A DNA stretch of 64,000 nucleotides from Maridesulfovibrio sp. Its GTDB lineage: Bacteria > Desulfobacterota > Desulfovibrionia > Desulfovibrionales > Desulfovibrionaceae. Under the pieces are notes generated by a model. It was not told the DNA's origin. It made no database searches and saw nothing but the letters and a program-made list of their open reading frames with translations. Below are positions 7,735-17,055 of the stretch, one piece after another. Every line of letters begins with the position of its first letter. The first letter of the stretch is position 1. The stretch covers positions 3,444,001-3,508,000 of the forward strand of contig NZ_OY762999.1 of assembly GCF_963666665.1 (NCBI RefSeq), given 5' to 3'. A program made the translations under genes and the position numbers.

Positions 7735-9108
7735 ATGCCTGCAAATATTCTCATACTGGACGACGAACAGAACTATCTGCTCATTCTGGAAGCTTTGCTT
7801 TCAGATGAGGGGTACACCATTACCGCCCTTTCCGACCCGGAAACAGGTCTGGCCTATCTTGATGAATCGGAAGTTGATCTGGTCATCACCGATATGAAAA
7901 TGCCAAAGCTGACCGGGCAGGATGTGCTGGAGCATGTGAAAAAGAATTTTCCGTACATTCCGGTAATTATCATGACCGCATTCGGTTCCATTGAATCAGC
8001 TGTTGAGGCCATGAAAATCGGTGCCTTTGACTACATTACCAAGCCTTTTGCCAACGAGGAACTGCTTCTTTCCGTTACAAAAGCAGCCCAGTTTGCCAAG
8101 GCGCAGCAGGAAAACAGGCAGCTTCGCGAGCAGATCAAGGACCGCTATTCGCCCAGTAACATTATCGGCCGCTCCAAGCCCATGCTGCAGGTTTTTGATA
8201 TGATCAGCAAGGCCGCTCCGGGCAGCTCCACTGTACTGATCACCGGGGAATCCGGGACCGGTAAGGAACTGGTGGCGCAGGCTATTCATCAGGCTTCACC
8301 GCGTTGCGACAAGCCCTTTGTTTCAGTGAACTGCATGGCTTTTAACACCGGTGTTCTTGAGAGCGAACTTTTCGGACATGAAAAAGGTTCTTTTACCGGG
8401 GCCGTAGCCCGTAAGCGGGGTCGTTTTGAAGCTGCTGATCAAGGTACACTCTTTCTTGACGAAATTGGTGAAATTTCCCACGACATGCAGGTTAAGCTGC
8501 TGCGTGTATTGCAGGAAAAGACCATTGAGCGCGTGGGCGGAGGGGAACCTATCAAGGTTAATATTCGCATTGTAGCCGCCACTAATAAAAATCTTAAGGA
8601 AGCGGTGGAAAAGGGCGAATTCCGTGAAGATCTCTACTACCGTCTCAATGTTGTCAGCATTGAAATGCCGCCTCTGCGTGAGCGTCGCGAGGACATCCCT
8701 TTTCTGGTAGATCATTTCCTTGCTACCTATTCTGCTGACAACAACAAGGAATTTGACGGTTTCGCTCCGGCAGCTATGGATTACATGACCGCCTACGAAT
8801 GGCCCGGAAATGTACGTCAGTTGCAGAACGTTGTGGAACGTTGTGTTGTGCTTTCATCCGGTTCAGTTATTGAGACCGAAGATCTTCCCGCTGAGATCAA
8901 GGATGAGGAAGCTCAGTTCAAGAGCGCCGTTGACTTGTTGCCCTCAAAGCTCAATCTTGCCGATACATTGGATAAGATCGAAGCTACACTGGTGCGCAGG
9001 GCGCTGGTTGCCAGCAACTTCGTTAAGGTTGATGCCGCTGATATGCTCGGTATCTCGAAGAGCCTTTTGCAGTATAAGCTGAAGAAGTATAAGATTTCCG
9101 GAAAGTAA
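7735..9108 (+). CDS. Sigma54-dependent response regulator (NtrC family)
   Basis: The 457-residue regulator has a receiver domain (D53 phospho-site, K103), an AAA+ domain with Walker A GESGTGKE at 171-178 and Walker B GTLFLDEIGE near 237, and a C-terminal Fis-type HTH (ADMLGISKSLLQYKLKKY). The sigma54-contact loop reads GSFTGA (218-223) in place of the usual GAFTGA, a known mild variation. It starts 3 bp after the kinase stop, so they form a two-component operon. It should activate sigma54 promoters that are not identifiable in this window. A strong terminator follows. Confidence 0.92.
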   Translation: MPANILILDDEQNYLLILEALLSDEGYTITALSDPETGLAYLDESEVDLVITDMKMPKLTGQDVLEHVKKNFPYIPVIIMTAFGSIESAVEAMKIGAFDYITKPFANEELLLSVTKAAQFAKAQQENRQLREQIKDRYSPSNIIGRSKPMLQVFDMISKAAPGSSTVLITGESGTGKELVAQAIHQASPRCDKPFVSVNCMAFNTGVLESELFGHEKGSFTGAVARKRGRFEAADQGTLFLDEIGEISHDMQVKLLRVLQEKTIERVGGGEPIKVNIRIVAATNKNLKEAVEKGEFREDLYYRLNVVSIEMPPLRERREDIPFLVDHFLATYSADNNKEFDGFAPAAMDYMTAYEWPGNVRQLQNVVERCVVLSSGSVIETEDLPAEIKDEEAQFKSAVDLLPSKLNLADTLDKIEATLVRRALVASNFVKVDAADMLGISKSLLQYKLKKYKISGK

Positions 9109-9119
9109 GAGATTTAAAA

Positions 9120-9154
9120 GGGGTGGTGAACAAAGTTCACCACCCCTTTTTTTT
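9120..9154. terminator. Bidirectional terminator between convergent genes
   Basis: GGGGTGGTGAAC pairs perfectly with GTTCACCACCCC around AAA, followed by T8; the preceding AAAA gives T-rich ends on the minus strand as well. It serves the response regulator and the converging lipoprotein gene, whose stop codon begins in the T-run. Confidence 0.9.
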
Positions 9155-9809
9155 ACAGAAAATTGTAATACATAGTCGTCTTAGCTGAATACTTGGAATG
9201 ATCGGATAGGTCATGATCACGGGCATGTTCCTGCAAGACATCGTCACGGTACTCAAAGACATTGACAAGAAATCCGGCCTTGTCCTTGGTGATGAATAAG
9301 CCTTCGCGCTTGCCGTTCTTATAGTTCATTTCATCTTTAACATTGCCGTTGCGATGAAATGTGAAGGACTTTCCGTCCAGCTGGGCCTTCGCGTTGTAAT
9401 GGCTCATTTCCCTTATCTTGCCGCTATCATAATATTCGTAGTTGTATCCGGCCTTGTCACGGCCTACGAAGAACTTTTGCTTAATCTTACCGTTGGGCCA
9501 GTATAGGGAATGGTAACCGTATATCTTGCCGTCACTGTGGGTACCCTTTTCACGCAACTTTCCATCCGGGTAGTAGTGGTAGAATCTGCCTTCCATTACT
9601 CCATTCTTAATTACAATCCGGCTCTTGGGGAATTGCTGTCCTGCGTCGTAATATTCAGTGTATATTCCGCTGAATGGCTTATTGGTGTCGATAAGGACGA
9701 TCTTATCCTGCTCGAAGCTGAGTTCGTAGAAAGTTGCTTCCTGCTGTGAGCATGCAGTCAGCAGCATTAAAAACAGGGCCATCAAACAAAATAGCAACTT
9801 TCTGAGCAT
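9153..9809 (-). CDS. Lipoprotein with MORN-like (YwqK-type) repeats
   Basis: The product of about 218 residues begins MLRKLLFCLMALFLMLLTAC, a lipoprotein signal with lipobox LTAC. The body holds repeated units of the form YYxxGKxxxxxxxxxGKxxGxxxxY, such as YYPDGKLREKG and YWPNGKIKQK, which fit the MORN-variant repeats also found in YwqK-like proteins. These form a beta-sheet ribbon of unknown role, probably at the periplasmic face of a membrane. The start at 9809 is chosen because GGAG lies 6 bases upstream; starts at 9815 and 9821 are possible. It lies 44 bp downstream of the helicase gene. Function is not known. Confidence 0.7.
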   Translation of the reverse strand: MLRKLLFCLMALFLMLLTACSQQEATFYELSFEQDKIVLIDTNKPFSGIYTEYYDAGQQFPKSRIVIKNGVMEGRFYHYYPDGKLREKGTHSDGKIYGYHSLYWPNGKIKQKFFVGRDKAGYNYEYYDSGKIREMSHYNAKAQLDGKSFTFHRNGNVKDEMNYKNGKREGLFITKDKAGFLVNVFEYRDDVLQEHARDHDLSDHSKYSAKTTMYYNFL

Positions 9810-9853
9810 ACTCATCTCCATTTTCCCCTGAGGGCTTACAAATAACCCCCTGA

Positions 9854-12730
9854 TTACCAATCAACTGGTAATCGTACTTTCTTTTTCTCTTTATTAGTAA
9901 ATAGCACGTATCCGTTCTTTTTGCCAAACAGGTAAACATCACGGGTTACAGCCACATCCTGCTTGCAGTATTCAGTGATAAGGTCCAGACGTCCTTCTTT
10001 CCACCATTCAAGGGCCTGTAAGCCGTCCGCACTTTTGGCGGCATCAAGGGTTGCTTGAGCGATGTTGTCCAGTTTCAGGCGGTAGCCCAGTCGTTCGTAG
10101 ACTTTGAGCAGCAGGTCCAGTGTGGGCAATCCTTTGTAGTTGAAGGGATGGATGCCGGAAAGGACCTTGTAGTCGAAGCGTTCAATGTTGAAGCCGATGA
10201 TCAGGTCCAGTTTCTGGACGCGTTCCATCATTTCCGGGATTTGATCTTCTTCATATTCGAAATATTTATCCTCAGTGGAATCGTAAAGCACGGCAATGGA
10301 AATGCCCATGCGTTCGGCCTTGTTCCAGCCGCCTACATCCTGTGCCGAGCGGCGGGTTTCCACGTCAAGCACGCCAAAGCTTTTGGGTTCTTTGGAGCTT
10401 TTTTCTTTTTTCACTTCTTCACCGAAGGGAACCAGTACCATAGATAAATCCTCTATTTTTTCCGGTGGTTGTCCGTTAACCATGTTTTCCAGCACATAAA
10501 TGGCCGCAGCCTTGTCGATGGGCCTGTTGCCGGAACCGCATTTGGGGGAATGTACGCATGTGGGGCAGCCCAGTTCGCATTCACAGTCTACGATGACCTG
10601 TAAGGTGCGTTCAAGCAGTTCTTCGGCCTGTTCAAAAGCCTGCATGGTCAGCCCTGCGCCGCCGGGAATGCCGTCGTAGATAAAGACTGCCGGACCGTCG
10701 ACCTGCTCGTGCATGGGTGTGGAAATACCGCCAAGATCATTACGGTCTGTAAGTACCAGCAAGGGAGTGATGCCGATTGCAGCATGTTCCACTGCGTGGA
10801 TACCACCCATGAAATGGATGAAATCCTCTTCGGCCCTGCGTTTGATCTCTGGTGAAATCTCCATCCATAAACCTTGGGTCTCAAATACTACCGGAGGCAT
10901 GTCCAGAGGTACTATTCCAAGCAGCTTACCGCCTTTTACAGCCCGTTTTTCATATCCGGTAACCTGTTCAGTTACCCGCAGCCTTCCGAAGCGCATGACA
11001 ATACCGAAGACTTTTTTCTGGGAATAGACCTCAAGGATTTCCGTTGATTTGTTTTTCCGCGCCCGGGTGTAATAGCCGACTCGTTCCTTCGCTGCCTTGA
11101 TCTTCTTGGCTCCGAGATCCAGCTCCTTGATGCAATAGGTGGAGCCGCGATGGATATAGACCGCACCCTCGTGCGCTTCGGAATAAGCCCGGACTTCATC
11201 AATGGTGCCGATAGTGGCTCCATTGGCAGAGTCTTCAATATGCATGGTTGACCCTGCTCCGCGCAGGGAGACATCGCGGTGCGGGCGTTTGCGGATTGAA
11301 TATATCTCATCACCGCGTTTATTGCGCAGCAGGATTCCTTCTTTTTCCAGTTCAGTTACCCGTTTTTTTATTTCTTCGTCATGGAGCAGGTAATCGTTAT
11401 CGCGCAGGGTGAGTTCCGCTGCAGCGCAGACCAAATGCCGTTGCATGATTACCGGATTGTAAGGATTAAGCACTGCGTTTTCGGCTGGACGGGAAAAGAA
11501 GTCTTCCGGATTGCGCATGAAATATTGATCAAGGGCATCTTCCTGACCGATGAGTATTACTGCTGATTCGCGCTGGCTGCGACCTACACGGCCTCCACGC
11601 TGGAGGGTTGCCATTACTGAGCCGGGGTATCCCACGAGAATGCAGAGATCAAGTCCGCCGATGTCTATGCCCAGCTCAAGGGCACTGGTTGAGATGACCG
11701 CCAGCAATTCACCGGAAGACATCTTCTGCTCAATTTCACGCCGTTCCTCAGGCAGGAAACCGGCTCTGTAGGCGCTGATGCGGTCCTTGTACTCTCCTGC
11801 CTTCTCATTGACCCACATGGCGATAAGCTCGGTCATTTTGCGCGACTGGGTGTAGACAATTGTCCGCAGGCCGCGTGCCAGCCCGGCCTTAAGCAGCTGA
11901 ATTGCCGCGCTGTAAGGCGAAACTACGGGGTTGAAAAAAATGTAGTTGCGTTTACCGGAGGCCGCGCCTGATTTGGTAATAGGGTTAACATCCAGTCCGG
12001 TCAGGTCATGACATAGCTGTGCAGGATTGCCCACGGTAGCCGAGGAAAAGATGAATGAAGGATTGGCACCGTAATATTTGCAGATGCGCAGCAGGCGACG
12101 GAACACCATAGCCATGTGCGATCCCATAACCCCCCTGTAGGTATGAACTTCATCGACCACAATGTGGGTCAGTCCGGCAAGGAAGGGCGCCCATTTTTCA
12201 TGGTACGGCAACATGGAGAGATGCAGCATTTCCGGGTTGGTCAGGATTACTGCGGGCGGGGTATCGCGTATTTTCTTGCGTCTATAGGGGGAAGTATCCC
12301 CGTCATAGATGGCAGCTTCGGGTCGTGCGTGTTCCGGGAGCAGGGCAGCCATTTCATTAAAGGTCTTGAGCTGGTCCTGTGCAAGGGCTTTGAGCGGAAA
12401 AAGATAGAGGGCGTGGGAATCAGGATCACGCAAACACTGCTCCAGTACGGGCAGATTATAGGTCAGGGTCTTTCCGCTGGCTGTCGGTGTGGCGACCACC
12501 ACATTGCGTCCGGCCCGGGCGTAGTCTGTAGCTTCAGCCTGATGGGAATACAGATGCTCAATATTCCTGAAGCCGAGCACGGAATTTACCGAGGGTGAAA
12601 AAGGGCGGCGGGGTTCGCCATAGGAGGGATCTGTCCCTTCCATGGTCCGGTGGTGGACAACTTGATCGCCCATGGTCGGTGAAGCGAGCAGGGAGTTGAT
12701 ATATTCTTGGATTCTGTCTTGATCATGCAT
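9854..12730 (-). CDS. MrfA-like DEAD/DEAH helicase fused to a DEDD-type exonuclease domain
   Basis: This 958-residue protein has an N-terminal superfamily 2 helicase: Walker A ATPTASGKT at 80-88, DEVH at 193-196, SATVGNP, then STSALELGIDIG and QRGGRVGRS of the second RecA domain. Near residue 700 it has the zinc-type cysteine cluster of the DUF1998/MZB domain (C-x-C-x3-C-x2-C-x5-C). From about residue 783 an RNase H-like exonuclease domain follows, with LDVET (D789, E791), D853 in ERFDY and Y921-x3-D925. This matches Bacillus MrfA (YprA) joined to MrfB (YprB), which repair mitomycin-type DNA damage. DNA repair is inferred. No clear Shine-Dalgarno precedes the ATG at 12730. Confidence 0.85.
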   Translation of the reverse strand: MHDQDRIQEYINSLLASPTMGDQVVHHRTMEGTDPSYGEPRRPFSPSVNSVLGFRNIEHLYSHQAEATDYARAGRNVVVATPTASGKTLTYNLPVLEQCLRDPDSHALYLFPLKALAQDQLKTFNEMAALLPEHARPEAAIYDGDTSPYRRKKIRDTPPAVILTNPEMLHLSMLPYHEKWAPFLAGLTHIVVDEVHTYRGVMGSHMAMVFRRLLRICKYYGANPSFIFSSATVGNPAQLCHDLTGLDVNPITKSGAASGKRNYIFFNPVVSPYSAAIQLLKAGLARGLRTIVYTQSRKMTELIAMWVNEKAGEYKDRISAYRAGFLPEERREIEQKMSSGELLAVISTSALELGIDIGGLDLCILVGYPGSVMATLQRGGRVGRSQRESAVILIGQEDALDQYFMRNPEDFFSRPAENAVLNPYNPVIMQRHLVCAAAELTLRDNDYLLHDEEIKKRVTELEKEGILLRNKRGDEIYSIRKRPHRDVSLRGAGSTMHIEDSANGATIGTIDEVRAYSEAHEGAVYIHRGSTYCIKELDLGAKKIKAAKERVGYYTRARKNKSTEILEVYSQKKVFGIVMRFGRLRVTEQVTGYEKRAVKGGKLLGIVPLDMPPVVFETQGLWMEISPEIKRRAEEDFIHFMGGIHAVEHAAIGITPLLVLTDRNDLGGISTPMHEQVDGPAVFIYDGIPGGAGLTMQAFEQAEELLERTLQVIVDCECELGCPTCVHSPKCGSGNRPIDKAAAIYVLENMVNGQPPEKIEDLSMVLVPFGEEVKKEKSSKEPKSFGVLDVETRRSAQDVGGWNKAERMGISIAVLYDSTEDKYFEYEEDQIPEMMERVQKLDLIIGFNIERFDYKVLSGIHPFNYKGLPTLDLLLKVYERLGYRLKLDNIAQATLDAAKSADGLQALEWWKEGRLDLITEYCKQDVAVTRDVYLFGKKNGYVLFTNKEKKKVRLPVDW

Positions 12731-12773
12731 CAGGGAAATAGAGTCATATCGTAATTAAGATTCGTCAAGAAAA

Positions 12774-12803
12774 AAGGGCCGCACGTTTTCACGTGCAGCC
12801 CTT
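12774..12803 (-). terminator. Terminator of the SstT-type carrier gene
   Basis: AAGGGC-c-GCACGT pairs with ACGTGC-a-GCCCTT around TTTC; the A-run on its plus-strand left side gives a T-run in minus-strand transcripts. Confidence 0.8.
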
Positions 12804-12830
12804 GGATAAGCTTGGTCTGTAAAGCGTAAG

Positions 12831-14072
12831 CTATGCTTTTACAGTTTCACCGGCAGTTTCAGTATTTTTAGCTGCAATGTCTGCAGCAGCGGTGAAGATA
12901 ACGTCGGTGGAGCTGTTCAGTGCGGTCTCAGCAGAGTCCTGAATTACACCAACGATGAAACCTGCAGCAACAACCTGCATGGAGATTTCGTTGGGAACAC
13001 CGAAGAGAGAACATGCGAGGGGGATCAGCAGCAGGGAGCCGCCGGCAACACCGGAAGCACCGCATGCGGATACGGAAGCGATGATGCTGAGCAGCAGAGC
13101 AGTTGCTATATCAACCTGAATACCGAGGGTATGTACTGCAGCAAGAGTCATAACGGTGATAGTGATAGCTGCACCGCCCATGTTTACGGTAGCACCGAGG
13201 GGGATGGATACGGAGTAAGTGTCTTCGTGCAGGTCGAGTTTCTTACACAGTTCCATGTTAACCGGAATGTTTGCTGCGGAGCTGCGGGTAAAGAATGCGG
13301 TGATACCACTTTCACGCAGGCAGGTGAAAACGAGGGGGTAAGGGTTGCTTCTGGTTTTAAACCATACGATGGCAGGGTTGATAATCAGAGCTATGGTACC
13401 CATGGAAATGAGCAGAACCATGATCAGGTGGCTGTATCCTGCCAGTGCGGAGAAACCGGTAGTGGCGATAGTATCTGATACGAGACCGAAAATACCGAGG
13501 GGAGCAAAGCGGATAACCAGTTTAACGATTCCGGATACGCCATCGGAAATGTCATTCAGAACCTGCTTGGTAGCATCACTGGCATGCTGGAAAAAGAAAC
13601 CGAGAGCAAGAGCCCAAGCGAGAATGCCGATGAAGTTACCGGTGTAGAGAGCGTTGACCGGGTTATCCACGATCTTGAACAGCAGGGTGTTCAGAACTTC
13701 AGCGATACCACCGGGAGGAGTTGCACTGGTTTCAGTTGCAACAAGGGTAAGGGTGGTAGGCATCAGGAAGCTCATGGTTACAGCAACCAGAGCGGACATG
13801 AATGTTCCGATCAGGTACAGGGAAATAATGGAACGCATGTTGGTATGCGCGCCTTTTTTCTGGTTGGCGATGGATGCTGCAACAATTACGAAAACCAGAA
13901 TAGGTGCAACTGCTTTCAGGCCCTTAACAAAGAGGCTGCCCAGAAGGCTTACGGATTTAGCTGCTTCAGGAGCAAAGGTTGCCAGTGCGATACCTGCTGC
14001 AATACCGATCATGATCTGTACGACCAGACTGCCGGATGCAATGCGTTTAAAGATGTTAGTTGATTGAGTCAT
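12831..14072 (-). CDS. sstT: Serine/threonine:sodium symporter SstT
   Basis: The 413-residue inner-membrane protein belongs to the dicarboxylate/amino acid:cation symporter family. Long hydrophobic helices run throughout. The stretch FVKGLKAVAPILVFVIVAAS and the following NQKKGAHTNMR are typical of SstT, which imports serine and threonine with sodium. The hairpin region with ITAFFTRSSAANIPVN and the C-terminal substrate loop GASGVAGGSLLLIPLAC are also as in the family. The ATG at 14072 has GGGGGAT upstream. A sodium-coupled carrier suits a marine host. SstT is favoured over GltP/DctA by these motifs. Confidence 0.88.
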   Translation of the reverse strand: MTQSTNIFKRIASGSLVVQIMIGIAAGIALATFAPEAAKSVSLLGSLFVKGLKAVAPILVFVIVAASIANQKKGAHTNMRSIISLYLIGTFMSALVAVTMSFLMPTTLTLVATETSATPPGGIAEVLNTLLFKIVDNPVNALYTGNFIGILAWALALGFFFQHASDATKQVLNDISDGVSGIVKLVIRFAPLGIFGLVSDTIATTGFSALAGYSHLIMVLLISMGTIALIINPAIVWFKTRSNPYPLVFTCLRESGITAFFTRSSAANIPVNMELCKKLDLHEDTYSVSIPLGATVNMGGAAITITVMTLAAVHTLGIQVDIATALLLSIIASVSACGASGVAGGSLLLIPLACSLFGVPNEISMQVVAAGFIVGVIQDSAETALNSSTDVIFTAAADIAAKNTETAGETVKA

Positions 14073-14476
14073 TTTTATCCCCCGTGTTTTTGAAAAAAAT
14101 TATGCTAGACGGTTTTGGTCATAGGTAGATGTTGAGATTCTTGTCAACATTTTTGTGTCAGATAAATCAATAGTTAATTTACACCCTGTTTTTTTTCGTA
14201 TTGAGTAAAAAAACAATAAGCAAAACAAAAGCATAGATAGTTGCACAACATTAGGTTACTATTGTATAGTGTCCGATTTAGAATAAAGTACTGAATGAAT
14301 ATTCAGTCAATAATGTGTTTTGTAATAAAAAAATACGTCAATATATGTCCACCATATTTCTAATCGCAAAATATTTTGCTAAAATTTTGCTAGAAACGAA
14401 AAAATGGTGATTGTTTGTTGTACTGATGACCACTATGTAACTTTTTTAAGATCTTAATTGAAAACAGGATAAAAAC
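14073..14476. other. AT-rich divergent intergenic region
   Basis: This 404-bp spacer lies between divergently transcribed sstT and the cation efflux gene and must hold both promoters. It is strongly AT-rich. A short inverted repeat CTGAAT/ATTCAG is seen near 14292-14307. No small gene, structured RNA or assigned operator was recognised. Confidence 0.4.
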
Positions 14477-15427
14477 ATGGCTGAATCTCCACAAAAGTAC
14501 ATTTACTATTCAATTGCAGCTTCAATTATCACCATGTTCCTTAAGACATGGGCTTGGTACGTTACTGATTCCGTAGGTTTGCTTTCAGATGCATTGGAAA
14601 CGCTGGTCAACCTTTCGGCTGCGCTTTTTGCTTTGGCTACATTGACCATGGCATTGAAGCCTGCTGATGAGCGGCATGCCTATGGACATGGAAAAGCAGA
14701 GTATTTTTCAAGCGGTGCAGAAGGAATGCTTATCTTGGTTGCTGCGGTGGGGATTGTTTATGCATCGGTGGAAAGGTTTTTGAGCCCGGCTGTTCCGCAG
14801 AATCTAGGTATAGGTCTTGGTATCGCATTGCTTTCTTCTGTAGTGAACTATGTCACTGCCAAGATTATGCTTAAGGGTGCCGAGGTTCACGATTCCATTA
14901 CTCTCGAGGCAGACGCTAAACACTTGCTGACCGATGTATGGACTTCGGTGGGATTGGTTGCCGGATTGGGGGTAATGCTTTTCACTCCGCCTTCGTGGTC
15001 ATTTATTGATCCGGTGATTGCTATGATTATGGCCGGAAATATTGTTTTTACGGGATTTTCACTGATCAAGAAGTCTTATTCCGGGTTAATGGATAATGCG
15101 TTGCCCCACGAAGAGCTGATGATCATTGATTCTGCTATTCGCAATTGCAGCGGAGAGAATGTTCTTTACCATGGTTTGCGGACACGTAAGGCCGGATCAC
15201 ACCGTTTTGTTGATTTCCATCTGCTTCTCCCCGGAGAATCAACTCTCACTGATTCCCATGATTTATGTACGGAAATCGAAGACTGTATCAAGTCGGATTT
15301 GAATAATTGCCATGTGACCATTCATGTTGAGCCTAAGGAAGATGTCGCTTCTTATGATTGTGAGGAGACGGGAGGGCTTTGCGGTTCCATGATCAGGCTC
15401 AAAGAAACGCTAGGTGATAAGGATTAA
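14477..15427 (+). CDS. Cation diffusion facilitator (CDF) metal efflux transporter
   Basis: The 316-residue membrane protein belongs to the CDF family, which exports divalent metals such as zinc, iron or manganese in exchange for protons. Metal-site signatures are DSVGLLSDALETLVN in helix 2 and DAKHLLTDVWTS in helix 5; HAYGHGKAEYFSS follows helix 2. The hydrophilic C-terminal domain of about 100 residues ends in a cysteine-bearing tail. The helix 2 and helix 5 metal ligands differ from one subfamily to another, so the metal is not assigned. It starts at the ATG preceded by AGGA and is followed after 6 bp by a hydrolase. Confidence 0.88.
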   Translation: MAESPQKYIYYSIAASIITMFLKTWAWYVTDSVGLLSDALETLVNLSAALFALATLTMALKPADERHAYGHGKAEYFSSGAEGMLILVAAVGIVYASVERFLSPAVPQNLGIGLGIALLSSVVNYVTAKIMLKGAEVHDSITLEADAKHLLTDVWTSVGLVAGLGVMLFTPPSWSFIDPVIAMIMAGNIVFTGFSLIKKSYSGLMDNALPHEELMIIDSAIRNCSGENVLYHGLRTRKAGSHRFVDFHLLLPGESTLTDSHDLCTEIEDCIKSDLNNCHVTIHVEPKEDVASYDCEETGGLCGSMIRLKETLGDKD

Positions 15428-15433
15428 TTACGA

Positions 15434-16129
15434 ATGTCGCAGTTATGCAAAATCAATCTCGTTCATTGTAATACTGAATTTGAAAATATCCTTTTGTTGC
15501 CTGATAGCGAAGGTCCTTTCCCGGCTGTTTTGCTTTTGCATGAGTATACCGGACTGAATCAAGTAACTGTCAGCCATGCAAAGCGTCTTGCTGCAGCCGG
15601 TTACGCAGTGCTTGCCGCAGATTTTTATGGAATCGGCAACCGTCCTGCCAATATAGATGAAGCACGCAGTACCCACCGCATCTATCGTAATGATCGGCAG
15701 CTAATGCGCGAACGTGCTGAGGCCTGTTTTTCTGTTTTGCAGGATCAGCCGGAAGTTGATCCTGCCAGAATATATGCGCTTGGTTTTTCTTTTGGCGGAG
15801 GTGCGGCATTGGAACTGGCCCGTACCGGAGCAAAATTGAGGGGCGCGGTTTCAGTGTACGGTTACCTTGATACCAGCCATCCGGCATCAGCCGGAGATAT
15901 TAAATGTCCGCTGCTGGCTGTCCATGTAAATAATGATCCGGTGGTTCCTGAAGAGCATTTATTGATGTTTGAGCAAGAGATGAAGTCTGCTGAAATTGAT
16001 TATGATTTGATTCGGTTGGATAATGCACAACACGGTTTTGCCAACCCTGAAGATGCTGGGTTTGATGCAGCACTTGCTGAAGAAATGTGGAGTACAGTGT
16101 TGGGTTGGTTGCAAGCTGAATTAAGCTAG
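15434..16129 (+). CDS. Dienelactone hydrolase-family alpha/beta hydrolase
   Basis: This 231-residue cytosolic hydrolase has the dienelactone hydrolase fold: LLLHEYTGL (oxyanion strand), the nucleophile elbow GFSFGGG, an acid in NNDPVVP and the catalytic histidine in QHGF. The nucleophile is serine, not the cysteine of classical dienelactone hydrolases, so an esterase-like role is more likely than chlorocatechol breakdown. It lies 6 bp after the cation exporter gene and is probably co-transcribed. The natural substrate is unknown. A hairpin terminator follows at 16151. Confidence 0.82.
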   Translation: MSQLCKINLVHCNTEFENILLLPDSEGPFPAVLLLHEYTGLNQVTVSHAKRLAAAGYAVLAADFYGIGNRPANIDEARSTHRIYRNDRQLMRERAEACFSVLQDQPEVDPARIYALGFSFGGGAALELARTGAKLRGAVSVYGYLDTSHPASAGDIKCPLLAVHVNNDPVVPEEHLLMFEQEMKSAEIDYDLIRLDNAQHGFANPEDAGFDAALAEEMWSTVLGWLQAELS

Positions 16130-16150
16130 ATCAAAACAATGCTAAAGAAT

Positions 16151-16180
16151 AAACCCCGGCACATCCGTACCGGGGTTTTA
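16151..16180. terminator. Bidirectional terminator between hydrolase and nitroreductase genes
   Basis: AAACCCCGG pairs with CCGGGGTTT around a 10-base loop, with TTTT on the plus side and AT-rich sequence on the other. The two flanking genes converge here. Confidence 0.8.
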
Positions 16181-16198
16181 AAATATGCAGATCGGTTT

Positions 16199-16708
16199 CT
16201 ACCAGCTGTTGCGGTGAACCCTTTCTTCCTTGTAGCGGTCTTTTCTCTTTGATTCCTGTTTGGGATGGCCGATCACTATAAATCCAAGCGGAATTACCTG
16301 CTCGGGCAGATTGAATAATTTTTTGAAGCCTTGGACTCTTTCTTCAATGGGATGGATTCCTGTCCATACAGCGCCAAGTCCTTTGGCGTGGGTAGCCAAA
16401 AGCAGGTTTTGGATGGCTGCCGAACAATCCTGCACCCAGTATCCTGCATATTTTTCAAGACTGAGATCTCCGCAGACAAGGATGCCTAAAGGGGCCTTCT
16501 TGGCCATGGCGGCGTACTCGTTAATGTCTGGAGCGGCATTAAGCTTTTCACGGTCATCTACAACTATAAATTGCCAGGGCTGAGCATTACCGGCACTGGG
16601 CGCCATCATGGCTGCGCCGAGGATATCTTTAATATCTTCCTCGGATACAGTTTTTTCTTCATATTTTCTGATGCTTCTGCGGGAGTGGATTGCTTCAAAT
16701 ACGTCCAT
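16199..16708 (-). CDS. Nitroreductase-family flavoprotein
   Basis: The 169-residue protein starts MDVFEAIHSRRSIRKYE, the standard FMN phosphate-binding N-terminus of nitroreductases. It continues with AMMAPSAGNAQPWQFIVV and ends in GFIVIGHP, where the FMN and NAD(P)H sites lie. Such enzymes reduce nitroaromatics, quinones or flavins. The start at 16708 has GGAG 8 bases upstream; the ATG nine bases earlier would touch that site and is rejected. The physiological substrate is not known. It ends opposite the hydrolase gene. Confidence 0.87.
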   Translation of the reverse strand: MDVFEAIHSRRSIRKYEEKTVSEEDIKDILGAAMMAPSAGNAQPWQFIVVDDREKLNAAPDINEYAAMAKKAPLGILVCGDLSLEKYAGYWVQDCSAAIQNLLLATHAKGLGAVWTGIHPIEERVQGFKKLFNLPEQVIPLGFIVIGHPKQESKRKDRYKEERVHRNSW

Positions 16709-16869
16709 GTTTATCATCTCCGTTGAGTATTAATTTCATGAATGCATTTTATATAGCACAGCGCTGGGCAAAAACGGATCATATTTTTGTCTGATTATGA
16801 AGCTGTATGATTTGTTTGATGAGATTTGCAGAAATATATTTCAGAGGCAAAGTTAATTTTAATTAGTGC

Positions 16870-16897
16870 TTGATTTTAACTCTCACTGTAGTATTCT
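16870..16897 (+). promoter_or_regulatory. Candidate sigma70 promoter for a small RNA
   Basis: TTGATT (16870-16875) and TATTCT (16892-16897) are separated by 16 bp, in a spacer that has no protein gene downstream on the plus strand. Transcription would start near 16904 and reach the terminator at 17021-17060. Confidence 0.4.
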
Positions 16898-16903
16898 ACA
16901 GAT

Positions 16904-17055
16904 AATCACACCCCTGATTTGGTCTGAAATACTTTTGGTTATTTTGCAGTCCAACCCCTTGGCGGTGCCGTTCTCCTCCCTCGCTAACCGTTCGGCACCG
17001 CCTATCCTTTCCTTAAAGAAGAAAGGGTGCACTTTTTTATAAAGTGCACCCTTTC
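16904..17055 (+). ncRNA. Candidate structured small RNA
   Basis: Between a plausible promoter and a strong terminator lies about 150 nt without a coding frame. It contains the perfect arms GGCGGTGCCG (16961-16970) and CGGCACCGCC (16993-17002), which enclose a C-rich 22-base loop. The size and architecture resemble small regulatory RNAs such as 6S RNA, but no conserved 6S signature was recognised. The element could equally be transcribed from the other strand, downstream of the NSS transporter genes. Confidence 0.35.
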
